From assembly GCA_034770075.1 (NCBI GenBank), contig CM068385.1, positions 60,142,980 through 60,206,979 of the forward strand: a stretch of 64,000 nt of DNA. The letters run 5' to 3'. A program made the position numbers and the translations under genes. This document shows positions 55,512 to 64,000 of this stretch, piece by piece. The notes beneath the pieces were generated by a model, which was given only the letters and a program-made list of their open reading frames with translations, searched no databases and had not been told where the DNA came from. The number at the start of each line of letters is the position of its first letter. Positions within the stretch are counted from its first letter, which is position 1. This DNA comes from Aralia elata (taxonomy: Eukaryota > Streptophyta > Magnoliopsida > Apiales > Araliaceae).

Positions 55512-56753
55512 ATGGCTCCCAAAAGACATAGAGGGGAAAGCTCAGGTTCGTCAGCTGTTGTGAAATATGATAAGAAGAAATTTGTTAGCCCAGAAGTAAA
55601 CGACAGGTTTAAAAATTGGTCCTCTGGGAAATCTCTAATTCCTGAGCGTGGCTTGCTACCTATTAAGCACGTAGATGGGGAAGTTGCTCACATGATACGC
55701 ACTCGAAATTGGATTATATTTACTGCGCAACCTGAGCCAGCTGCAGTTAATATTGTGAAGGAGTTTTATGCTAATGCCAAAGAGTCTAACGGGAATGTGG
55801 TTATGGTTCGGGGACAGGAAATAAATGTGGGACGTAAAGCTATTAACGCGTATTATGGGTTGTTGAAGATTCACAGGGATGGCTATACGAAATACTTGCA
55901 ACAAGATTTGAATTATTCTGAGATTATCGTAGCCCTCTGTGAGCTAGGGACAGAATGGAAGTTAACTGATCAGCAAGAAGCCGTGCACTTCCCGTCATCC
56001 AAGTTGAGCAGATATGGAAAAGCATGGCATGCTTTTATATGTGCTAAGTTGATGCCGTGCCGCCATATGAGCGATGTAATTAATCAGCGGGCGGCGTTAT
56101 TGTTTTGCAATGCCAAAGGGAAGACAGTGGATATAGGGGAGGTAATTCATGAATCTATCCTGCACGCGCTTGAGGGTAGTACCACGGGTGGACTGCCTCA
56201 CCCTTTATTGATCACAGATTTGTGTCGTTGTGCTGGAGTCAAGTGGGATAAAGATGAACTTATGCAGGCTCCATTGCCTCCAATTGATCATGCGGCGATG
56301 TTACGGTACAGAGTATGGGGTGGAGGTGAATCCCACCCGAGGGGCTTAGGTTTCATTGTACCCCAGGAGCAGCCACAGCAGCAGCCACAGGAACAGCCAC
56401 CACCGGTTGAGGATCCGGTTCAAACCCCTACTATAGTTGAGACTATCCGACAGGACCTCAGGCACCATACTAGACGGATAGACTTTGTGGAAGTATCGGT
56501 TCAGAGGGGTTTTGATCGAATGACTCGGCAGCAGAGTCGACTTGCTCAGCGTCAGGCAGAGATTTATGCATATAATGTTAACTATTCTACAGCCTTGGCG
56601 GATATGTTTGGGCGGTTGAATCCTTCGGCTGGACCATTTCAGTTTCCACCAGCTCCTCCTCTTTCTATTTACCCACCACCTGACTCACCTCCTCATGCGG
56701 ATGATGATGATGATGATGATGACGACGCTGTCGATGGCAGTGATGATGAGTAG
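55512..56753 (+). CDS. TE2 ORF3 (plant transposon protein-like), open
   Basis: 413 codons from MAPKRHRGESSG to stop; I prefer this ATG to the upstream in-frame one at 55443 because the basic MAPK start resembles MPKL of TE4 ORF3. Shared blocks with TE4: SLIPERGL, IVKEFYANA, VRGQEINVGRKAINAYYGL, RYGKAWHAFICA and VWGGGESHPRGLGFI. The tail has a Gln/Pro-rich stretch, a helix-prone region rich in R and Q, YPPPDSPP and a run of nine or so Asp. Probably soluble and nuclear or cytoplasmic; no membrane segment is seen. It is the only ORF of TE2 left open, although its gag-pol is riddled with stops. Function unknown. Confidence 0.75.
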   Translation: MAPKRHRGESSGSSAVVKYDKKKFVSPEVNDRFKNWSSGKSLIPERGLLPIKHVDGEVAHMIRTRNWIIFTAQPEPAAVNIVKEFYANAKESNGNVVMVRGQEINVGRKAINAYYGLLKIHRDGYTKYLQQDLNYSEIIVALCELGTEWKLTDQQEAVHFPSSKLSRYGKAWHAFICAKLMPCRHMSDVINQRAALLFCNAKGKTVDIGEVIHESILHALEGSTTGGLPHPLLITDLCRCAGVKWDKDELMQAPLPPIDHAAMLRYRVWGGGESHPRGLGFIVPQEQPQQQPQEQPPPVEDPVQTPTIVETIRQDLRHHTRRIDFVEVSVQRGFDRMTRQQSRLAQRQAEIYAYNVNYSTALADMFGRLNPSAGPFQFPPAPPLSIYPPPDSPPHADDDDDDDDDAVDGSDDE

Positions 56754-57652
56754 TGCTTCATCAGGGGAGTCCTCTGTTCTTAATTTCTTCTTTTTCAATG
56801 AGGACATTATCTTGTCTAGTTTGGGGGGTAGTTTTTTATTTTTTGAGAAGAATTGAAAGCTAGTGCTTAGTGATGACTTTGATTAGGAAGTGAAGTTTAA
56901 CTTGTCTGAAACTCTTGTTAGCTGGGAAAGCACATAATCAATTGTTTTGATCAATTTAATTCAAATTGTTGCATAATTTTCTTCTGGTGGAAGATTTGGG
57001 TAAAAACTTGATAATATCCGTGAAACGCCCATTTAAATCACAAATAGGCAAGAACCTAAGTTTGGGGGAATCGTGGGGTGTAAAAAAAATATAGAATTTG
57101 AAAATTTTGAACCTTTCCCGATTAAAGAATGGATCATGTGGTCGGTTGAGATGGAGCGTAAAACGCACTCACTCATAAACACATGGAACGAGAGGGAGCG
57201 TAAAACGCACTCGTTCAAAAGAGAGTGAGATGGAGCATAAAATGCACTCATTAAAGAAACAACAATTGTTTGAATTCCTAGGAAAGGGTTTAAAAAGGAT
57301 TTAAATGTGTTGAATAACCTTCGAGAAACCCCTATACTTAGTGATTGCTTGAATCAATTGAATTGGTTGTGTTCACAGGTTGAATTGAGTTAAAATTGAA
57401 AGTTTTCCTCTAAGAAGTTAATTATGTGATTGATTCGCATTGCAATTGATTAAAATGGTTGATATTCACACACGCACAACATGGGTGATGACAGGTGTAA
57501 CTTAACTCATTAATTAAAGTTAAAAACTTTGCATTGGTTAGAGGTTCTGCTTAAGTATTGTTTGATGTCTTTGAGGCCTAGTGTTGGATACTATGTTGGT
57601 TGATTGATTAATTCGTAGGCACGTTAGTTAATTTGCATTTGCATCATTGCAT
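56754..57652 (+). other. TE2 3' tail before the missing LTR
   Basis: No gene. Two polypurine-like tracts (AGTTTGGGGGGTAG near 56818 and AAGTTTGGGGGAATC near 57057) and three copies of GGAGCGTAAAACGCACTC or a close variant (57153-57170, 57195-57212, 57232-57249). TE7 interrupts at 57653; TGCAT at 57648-57652 is the presumed target copy. Confidence 0.7.
57153..57249. repeat. GGAGCGT-AAA-ACGCACTC repeats in TE2 tail
   Basis: Two exact and one variant (GGAGCATAAAATGCACTC) 18-base units 37-42 bases apart. Each is an imperfect inverted repeat (GAG-GCGT / ACGC-CTC arms). In the variant both arms changed together (CGT to CAT, ACG to ATG), keeping the pairing. Confidence 0.8.
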
Positions 57653-60549
57653 TGTGACGCCCCCAAATCCGGGTTTCCTAACCTCGAATTCGGTGCTCAC
57701 GATACTCAACGATAAACATACTTTCTTACTAAATGCGGAATAATAAACATACATTGTTTATTGAAATAATAATAAAGTCTTACAATCTTGGTCCCAAGGT
57801 TCTTTAACCTTAACATAAAACGTACCCTTAATACAATAAAAGGTTCACTTAATCAAACAACATTCAAAAATAACTAGTACATAGGCACTATCGGGCATCT
57901 ATTCTTGCACCTTCCCTTTTCCTTTGTCTCCTCTAGAAGTTTCTGCCTTAGCTGAAATGAAGATCATGATATAGCAAGGGTAAGCAACTAGTTTGCTTAG
58001 CAAGTTTATACACAAGGGAGATATATCATGAATAGAAGGAATTTCGCTTTCAATGTTCAACAACAGTATAGAATGGTGAAGAATTATGAATTATCAGTCA
58101 ATAGTTGAATATTCGAATAATTGAATGCCAATTACTGAGTGGTTTGAAATAACCAAGGACGTTTTCCAAGGTTCTGAGCATGTAAGCTGGACCTCTTAAA
58201 AGTTTTGGTAATCGAGGGGATCAGCCTCTCATACCCCGTGATTTATGCATAAACACTTAATAACCAGCATTGATATCATGCCTTAAACAAGTTTATCCTT
58301 TTCTCAACCAAGAGTTCTTACCATAGCAATTTAATAAGAACAGCTTTTAAAATACCATTGTCTTAACCAATTTAGACATGCTGGATCTAGCTGATACAAA
58401 TAGCATAGATCTATCTCATAAACAATTCATGCTTGAAAGAACTTTAATTAAATTTACAGTTCAATCATAATAGGATAGGAATTCAATTGCACAATGTGCG
58501 AATCTCAATAATCAGTATAGATGTGAATAATTGACAATAATTATTCACTAACATGCTTCGAAAATAATAACTCGAGTTTGAGTTAGGGAACTTGCAATAA
58601 TGTAAGAAGTCTAGGGTTAGGAACTTGCCTGTATGCTCAGCTACAAATAATTTCAGCTTTAACTATTTGGCCTTGAAGAACCTAACATAGATAATGTCGG
58701 TCTATCAATTAGTACTGCGTAGTTGTACGCCGATACGCTTACTTATGCTATTTATTTAACCATTAAACAATTCACATAGCACACAGTAAGTAACTATAGT
58801 AAATTTTATAAGGCACCTAATTGATTTTTTTTTAGGTTGATGGTCTAATTAATTAGCCATGTATCCCTTAAGTAATAAACACTTATTAATCCCTTAAACA
58901 ATTAATTATAATTGTTTAATTAATTAATCATTACTTTTTCTTAAGTAATATTCATTTATTAACCCTTACACAATTAATTATAACTGTTGTGTTATTTAAC
59001 GTCTCCTTATTATATTAACTTTATCTTTATTTAATTACTCTTTAATATTTGTTAAATAGTAATTAATTATCTTTAGTTATTAATAATAGTAATTAATAAC
59101 CAATTATATTTACTTATTATTAAATAATAATCGAATCATCAACTTTAATCGCCTTTAATTATTATTTAAAACAATAATTAATTAGGTTTAGTTATTATTT
59201 AAAGCTAACCAAATAGTAAATAATTAATTAGTGAGTAAGAGTTACCTTTAGTTATTATCTAATAATAAATAATAACTGATTAGGTTTATTCATCATTTAA
59301 AGTTAATCAAAGAATTATTTAATGAACTTATCTTTAGTTATTATTTAATAATAATAACCAATTAGATTTATTCATTATTTAAAGTTAATCAATAATAAAT
59401 AACTAATTCACAATTCTGAATCATTGTTTAAAATAGATAAACAATTTATTTTATTTGGAAAATATATTAGCATATTCCGGAATTAAATTTTGTAAGGCTA
59501 TTTATTACTTTTATTCATACTAAATTATTAGTTAAAATAATCAAATATTAAATAGTTATTTTGCTACTTTATTCATATGTAATTATTATTTAATACTAAT
59601 CAAATAATAATAATTAAATATTTATTATCTTTATTTATTATTTATTGATAAAAATAAATAATTACTTTGTTAATATTTAATTATACTTAATTATTATTTA
59701 ATATTAATTAAACAATAATTAAATATTTATTATCTTTATTTATTTGTACTTAATTATTATTTAATATTAATCAAATAATAGTTAAATACTTATTATCTTT
59801 ATTTAAAAAAATAAATAAATAAATTTACTAAGTACTAATACTTCATCCAATAATAATACGTCTTAACCATTTGAAATTACATGGTAGTTAAATACTTATT
59901 ACGTTATGGTTTAACATTAATCACTTAATTGTTGGCCATATTATAAATCTTTCTACAACAATCCGAGTATTACTTAATGGTATAATTTGTTCCCTTATAA
60001 ACATGTCGCAACCAACAACCATGCTACCACACAGTATAACCAATTCCTGCAAATCCTACGTTAAGCCTAACTTGATTACTACTTGGCACAACAGGGAAAA
60101 GAAAAGAATTCAATCAAAAATTTCTTATAGACATTTCGTCGAACACCTTGTGGGCGTATCAAAGGTCGACGCTGGCTCAGTTCATAGGCAAAATCAAGTT
60201 GCCGAACCTTATAGTTCTTTAACATACAGAATCTCAACCAAGTAGTATAACCCAAGTAATAAAATAAAATTCCAACACAGAAGGAGATACAAATTAAACA
60301 GCACAATACAATATCAGTTTGTAAATCCCAACAACGTATATTAAAATCAATATCTTTAGCTGCTAGAACCTTCAAGGTTCTGTAACAACAGTTTCCCCCA
60401 AAACAAACCTAACACAGTGCTAAAACGAACACGATTGGCAATGCCATACAGCACAACCACAATCGGCAACCCAAATTCCAACTACATAAGGAAGAAAATT
60501 TATACACAACCTAAAAATTAAACTATCACAGTAGTTCAGACATCCCATT
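57653..60549 (-). repeat. TE7: minus-strand Tekay-like LTR, cut by TE8
   Basis: On the minus strand it ends ...GGATTTGGGGGCGTCACA at 57653, the same terminus as the TE3 and TE6 LTRs. Inside, on the minus strand, are GTAGCTGAGCATACAGGCAAG (as separate blocks) followed by TTCCTAACCCTAGACTTCTTACATTATTGCAAG-like sequence near 58590-58640, and a long AATAAT-rich middle (58850-59830), matching the TE6 LTR layout but clearly diverged. TE8 interrupts at 60550, and the remainder is outside the window. Whether it is a solo LTR or part of a full element cannot be told. Confidence 0.82.
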
Positions 60550-62356
60550 TGAAAGTAGTATGCACACAAGCCAATCATATTTGATATGATGTAGCATATA
60601 CTTTGTAATCTTATTCGTCTATTAAAGGCATTTTACTTTATCTACATGGTGTTGTTATATGAAATGTGATAAACCCATAGTTTTGAGCAATGCTTTTAGA
60701 ATCATGATGGTGATCATGCTAATGAGATCTAAATTCTAGATAGCTCACAAACTAAAATCGTTCCTAATCGATGGATTACTAAAAAGGGGATTAGTGAATC
60801 CGGATAGATTAGTACATACGTTGCTTGCTCTTATGAAGAGGATGATTGATCTCATAATCATTTGTGTGGAGACACTAAAGCAAGTATGTAGGTGCTTATT
60901 AGAGAATAAGTTCACTGAACGTGGCTCGCTAAAGAATACCTAATGGAGTTTTACTCGCCTGTCAATAGGAATTCCTCTAGTGATAGTAGTACAAGTGATC
61001 CTTGGACTTGAGATCATCATAGTATCTTATGTATGATGAGTTATACTTTGACATGTCCCTTAAGACCCTTAGGGTATATCAAAGGATATAATTGGGTATA
61101 ATAAGTTATACATGGAGATAGGTGAATGGTCAACAAAGAATCTACCACTTCTAGTAAAAGGAGTGAATGTCCTATGTGATTCGATAAATGACGACTCAGA
61201 AGTCTTTGGCCAAAGCAGAATGAAATTAGAAAGGAGTTTCTAATTTGCATTATCAGAGTTGTGCATTTGAGAATCGAAATACATATAATTAAATAAATAA
61301 GACTTGACAGTAATTCCATGTCTTATATTTAATTGGGACATTGTATGGTAGAAGGATTGAATTGTACGGTAACTATTCACTGAAAGGTTCTTTTGTGATT
61401 AATGTTGAAATCTATATTATCTGGAAAGTCGTTGATCGCTAAGGGGGCTTACCCTTATTGTAGAATAAATATTATTTATTTAAATGAATTAAATAGTTTA
61501 ATTTATTTATTTAAATAAGATTAGAATTGTTCTAATTGATTTATTCACAACCGGTTTAATATGGAGAACCTAAAGGGTCACACCGCAAAAGGAAAATATT
61601 TATTTAAGAAGTAAATGGCATAATCGTAATAATAAGTTAAGTGTATTTCATTTAATCTATAGAGATAGAATAAATTAAATAGCTTAATATTTATTATTTA
61701 ATATTTTGGAAATATTAAATATAAATTAATAAGAGGAGTCTTATTATTATTATTACTATTACTATTATTTAATTCCTAATAGAGATTGATAATTAATTAA
61801 TAGAAGTACTCTCTCATGAATTCCTAATTGGATTAGGAGTTCAATTAATTAAAGGAGTTTAATTAAAATAAAAACCCTAATCCTAAATAGTTTAGGAGGG
61901 TTCCCTATATCTATAAATAAGAGGAGTCTTATCATGATTTGGGGTTAGACAATTTATACACTCTTCCATGAGAATTGGAGAGAGAGAGTACTTGCAATTT
62001 CTATAGAGATAGAAACTAGGGTTTTGCCAACACCCATCTTCTTGAACAACTATTATTCCTTGGTGGATCACCTCTAGAGGCCAAACACTTGGGTGGCTAA
62101 CGTTGATCAGAGGAAGGAATTTAATCGGTGAAATTCAAGGACAACGCGAAGGAATTGGAGGTGAACTTGTACCCGAGGAAGCACGGTTCTACGAGGGTAT
62201 AATTTCTTAATCTCTATCTCTTTTGTTTAATTGATAATTGAGCACATGGATGATCATGGTGATGGTTTGTATGAAAAATTTTAAAATCCGTTTTATCGCG
62301 CTTCCGCACCATTTATGTAATTTGATTGCATATTCGCGCTATGTACAAACCTAACA
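60550..62356 (+). repeat. TE8 5' LTR (1807 bp)
   Basis: Starts TGAAAGTAGTATGCACAC and ends CCTAACA; nearly the same length as the TE5 LTRs and a few percent different. Confidence 0.92.
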
Positions 62357-62357
62357 G

Positions 62358-62370
62358 TGGTATCAGAGCC
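62358..62370 (+). other. TE8 primer-binding site (initiator Met tRNA)
   Basis: TGGTATCAGAGCC one base after the LTR, identical to TE5. Confidence 0.92.
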
Positions 62371-62471
62371 TAACCTTGTGCTAATTATCAATTATGATGA
62401 TTCCATGTATGTTGGATATGCGATTGGATCGAAATTTTTGGGCAGAATAAATTTTTTTGAATCAGCGTCGC

Positions 62472-62593
62472 GGCGCAGCTGCGCCGGCTCCAGTTCATTC
62501 TGGAGCGCAGCTGCGCCCAAACCCAGAATCAGTTTTCTCTGGGGTTCAGCGCAGCTGCGCCGTGTCCCAGTTCATTTTGGGCGCAGCTGCGCC
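62472..62593. repeat. Palindrome and hairpin cluster in TE8 leader
   Basis: Palindromes at 62472-62485, 62505-62517, 62548-62561 and 62580-62593. The first is perfect here (GGCGCAGCTGCGCC) where TE5 has GGCGTAGCTGCGCC. The CTCCAG/CTGGAG hairpin is kept between copies 1 and 2; the second small hairpin is weaker (CCCAG / TTGGG). Confidence 0.92.
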
Positions 62594-62663
62594 GGTCAGC
62601 AGAATCTGAAAAATAAATTTTACTTCAATTAAAATAAATGGTTTATTTAATTGATAAAATCAG

Positions 62664-63012
62664 AATAAAGGAGTTTATTCATATATGGAATAGGATTCCA
62701 TGTTTCCTAGAATAAAAGAGTTTATTCACATATGGAATGAGATTCCATGTTTCCTTAAAAATAAAGAAATTTATTTTGATAAGGAATAGGATTCAACATA
62801 TTTTATTTTCCAACAATTTTAAGTTAAAATAAAAGAGTTTATTTTGAACTTGAAATTGGTTTCCATGTTAATTAAAATAAAGGAGTTTATTTTGATTTGG
62901 AATTTGATTAAAAAAATAAAGGAGTTTATTTTTATTCAAAATTGGATAAAATAAAATAAATAAGTTTATTATGATTTAAATTTTGATTAAAATAAAAGAG
63001 TTTATTTTTGTT
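62664..63012. repeat. AATAAA-GAG-TTTATT hairpin repeats in TE8
   Basis: Same series as TE5 31649-31990, with small rearrangements between the two copies (one unit merged, one gained at about 62825). No coding. Confidence 0.72.
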
Positions 63013-63787
63013 TCAAAATTAGATTTCTAGTAAACTTTTAATTCCCCATTAATTGATATCAATGCATATATGGAATGGTTTTATTATTCATGAGATGAAT
63101 GTTATTTATTGATACATATAGAGATATATATGATAATAAATAGGGATTGATTATGGACTATTGACCAATGTGTGATTGGATTTATTTTAGTGGATGCTTG
63201 AATGAATGGGTTTTTATAAATGGGGTCTGCGTACCTCGTCTTCTCTAATTTTTCTTAATGTAAATTCTATCTCCCTCCTATGTACTTCCCCTTGACTGCT
63301 GATCAAGGTTTCTATTTATTGTAAATAGTTTATGTAATAGGTTTAGTTAGAATTACTTGAAGAATTGGAGACAAAGGAGCAAGGAGCGCTTGAAGACCCG
63401 TTTGTAATGAAGCCCGGGTTTAAATGTAATAGTTATATTTAAATTTAATTCTTGCACCCTAGGTTTGACCTTTTGGTTCACTTGGTGGCTCTAGTGAACC
63501 AAACTAGAATAAAAGTCCATAATCAATCCGGGTAGAATATAGTATTCTATATGTGCTTGCTTACTATGTATATATTATATATTATACAACATGCTTCGCA
63601 TGTTAAATAATATGACGCGTATTTTATATATATATGTGCATGCGCGCTAAACAAGATGAGACAAATAATAACGAACCCCTCAAAGAAAATTATATTAAGT
63701 CCTAAGCGTTCAAAGATATTTGGAATATCGAACGTCGCCTTCTAGCATGGTAAAACAATAGAGTATTAAATATTTAATATGAGTTTG

Positions 63788-63975
63788 TTGTGTCACCACA
63801 AGGCAAGTATTAAAATATTTAAGATGTTGCTTTATCACATTTGATGCTTATACATAGACTGAACGATGATGTTTTGTTGTGTCACCACAAGGACAGTGTC
63901 TTTCTTTCGAATATATGGAAGTGCTAGGATGGACTTAACTTGGATAATTTTGATTCGGATGTGTCACCACTTGAT
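63788..63975. repeat. TTGTG-TCAC-CACAA hairpin repeats in TE8
   Basis: Exact units at 63788-63801 and 63877-63890, then the GATGTGTCACCACTTGATC variant at about 63958-63976, matching the first three of TE5. A fourth would lie past the window. The stretch 63013-63787 holds no gene. Confidence 0.78.
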
Positions 63976-64000
63976 CAAAATAATCTAAGAGGCAAAATAC

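Larger units (their letters stand above)
2477..57652 (+). mobile_element. TE2: Athila-like Ty3 retrotransposon, host of nested insertions (3' end outside window)
   Basis: Order of parts after removing the nested elements: 5' LTR (2477-3234 plus 28101-28677), tRNA-Asp type primer site (28684-28701), gag (28824-29525 plus 35851-36865), protease-RT-RNase H (36869-39020), integrase (39006-40337 plus 54038-54295), palindrome cluster (54468-54882), ORF3 (55512-56753), 3' tail (to 57652). TE3, TE5, TE6 and TE7 interrupt it; each of the first three is bracketed by a 5-bp duplication of TE2 sequence. Gag, Asp primer site and post-pol ORF3 are those of the Athila lineage. It carries many stops and two frameshifts and cannot be autonomous. 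The 3' LTR must lie to the right of the window, beyond TE7. Confidence 0.9.
60550..64000 (+). mobile_element. TE8: copia-like element, same family as TE5 (truncated by window end)
   Basis: LTR 60550-62356, primer site 62358-62370, then leader sequence parallel to TE5 31332-32962 up to the last base. CCATT (60545-60549) is the presumed target copy. Contains the same three kinds of short hairpin repeat as TE5. Whether it also lacks pol lies outside the window. Confidence 0.9.

Noticed and set aside
55512..56753. ORF3 as a retroviral envelope protein
   Set aside because: Its position suggests env, but there is no signal peptide, membrane anchor or cleavage site; the acidic tail and soluble composition argue against it.
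10057..62593. CRISPR-like look of short palindromes with 20-30 base spacers
   Set aside because: Plant retrotransposon context, repeats of only 12-15 bases, clusters of 2-12 copies inside LTR elements with matching copies in both LTRs, and no cas genes.
1..64000. Host genes, tRNA, rRNA, organelle DNA
   Set aside because: Nothing outside the retrotransposons: every stretch of over 300 bases could be placed in an LTR, leader, spacer or retrotransposon ORF.

Overview
The window is intergenic heterochromatin from a plant nuclear genome, most likely a eudicot with a large, repeat-rich genome. It contains no host gene, rRNA, tRNA or CRISPR that I can support. Essentially all of it is LTR retrotransposons, most of them inserted into one another. 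I number them TE1 to TE8. Clade names (Athila-like, Tekay-like chromovirus, Ty1/copia-like) rest on motifs read by eye, not on searches.

Layout. TE1 (1-2476, minus strand) is the 3' LTR and adjoining internal end of a Ty3-type element, cut by TE2. TE2 is an Athila-like plus-strand element starting at 2477 and running past 57652; its 3' LTR is outside the window. Four elements sit inside TE2: TE3 (3235-28095, Tekay-like) in its 5' LTR; TE5 (29526-35845, copia-like with an internal deletion) in gag; TE6 (40338-54032, Tekay-like, apparently intact) in the integrase; and TE7 (57653 onward, minus-strand Tekay-like LTR) downstream of ORF3. Two third-level insertions follow: TE4 (8866-20599, Athila-like, minus strand) inside the gag of TE3, and TE8 (60550 to the window end, copia-like, same family as TE5) inside the LTR of TE7. 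Target-site duplications of 5 bp close TE3 (ATTGT), TE4 (AGAAT), TE5 (GATGC) and TE6 (ATGAT), which makes the nesting firm.

Coding content. TE6 has one open gag-pro-RT-RNase H-integrase-chromodomain-like ORF of 1517 codons and LTRs differing by only about ten substitutions, so it is the youngest and the only plausibly autonomous copy. TE2, TE3 and TE4 carry stops or frameshifts, and TE4 and TE2 also have catalytic changes. TE5 keeps only a gag remnant joined to the end of RNase H. Both Athila-like elements carry a third ORF after pol (a 'plant transposon protein' type ORF). Both Tekay-like elements with visible internal regions carry a homologous acidic coiled-coil ORF upstream of gag.

The most unusual signal is a set of short, perfect or near-perfect GC-rich palindromes repeated every 25-45 bp in four separate element lineages of both LTR superfamilies: GGCGCAGCTGCGCC (TE4, TE5, TE8), AGCGCGGCCGCGCT (TE3) and AGCGCY-N3-RGCGCT (TE2). 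They lie in LTRs, leaders, inter-ORF spacers and once within coding gag, and some flanking bases are shared between unrelated families. This is the best candidate here for an undescribed feature.
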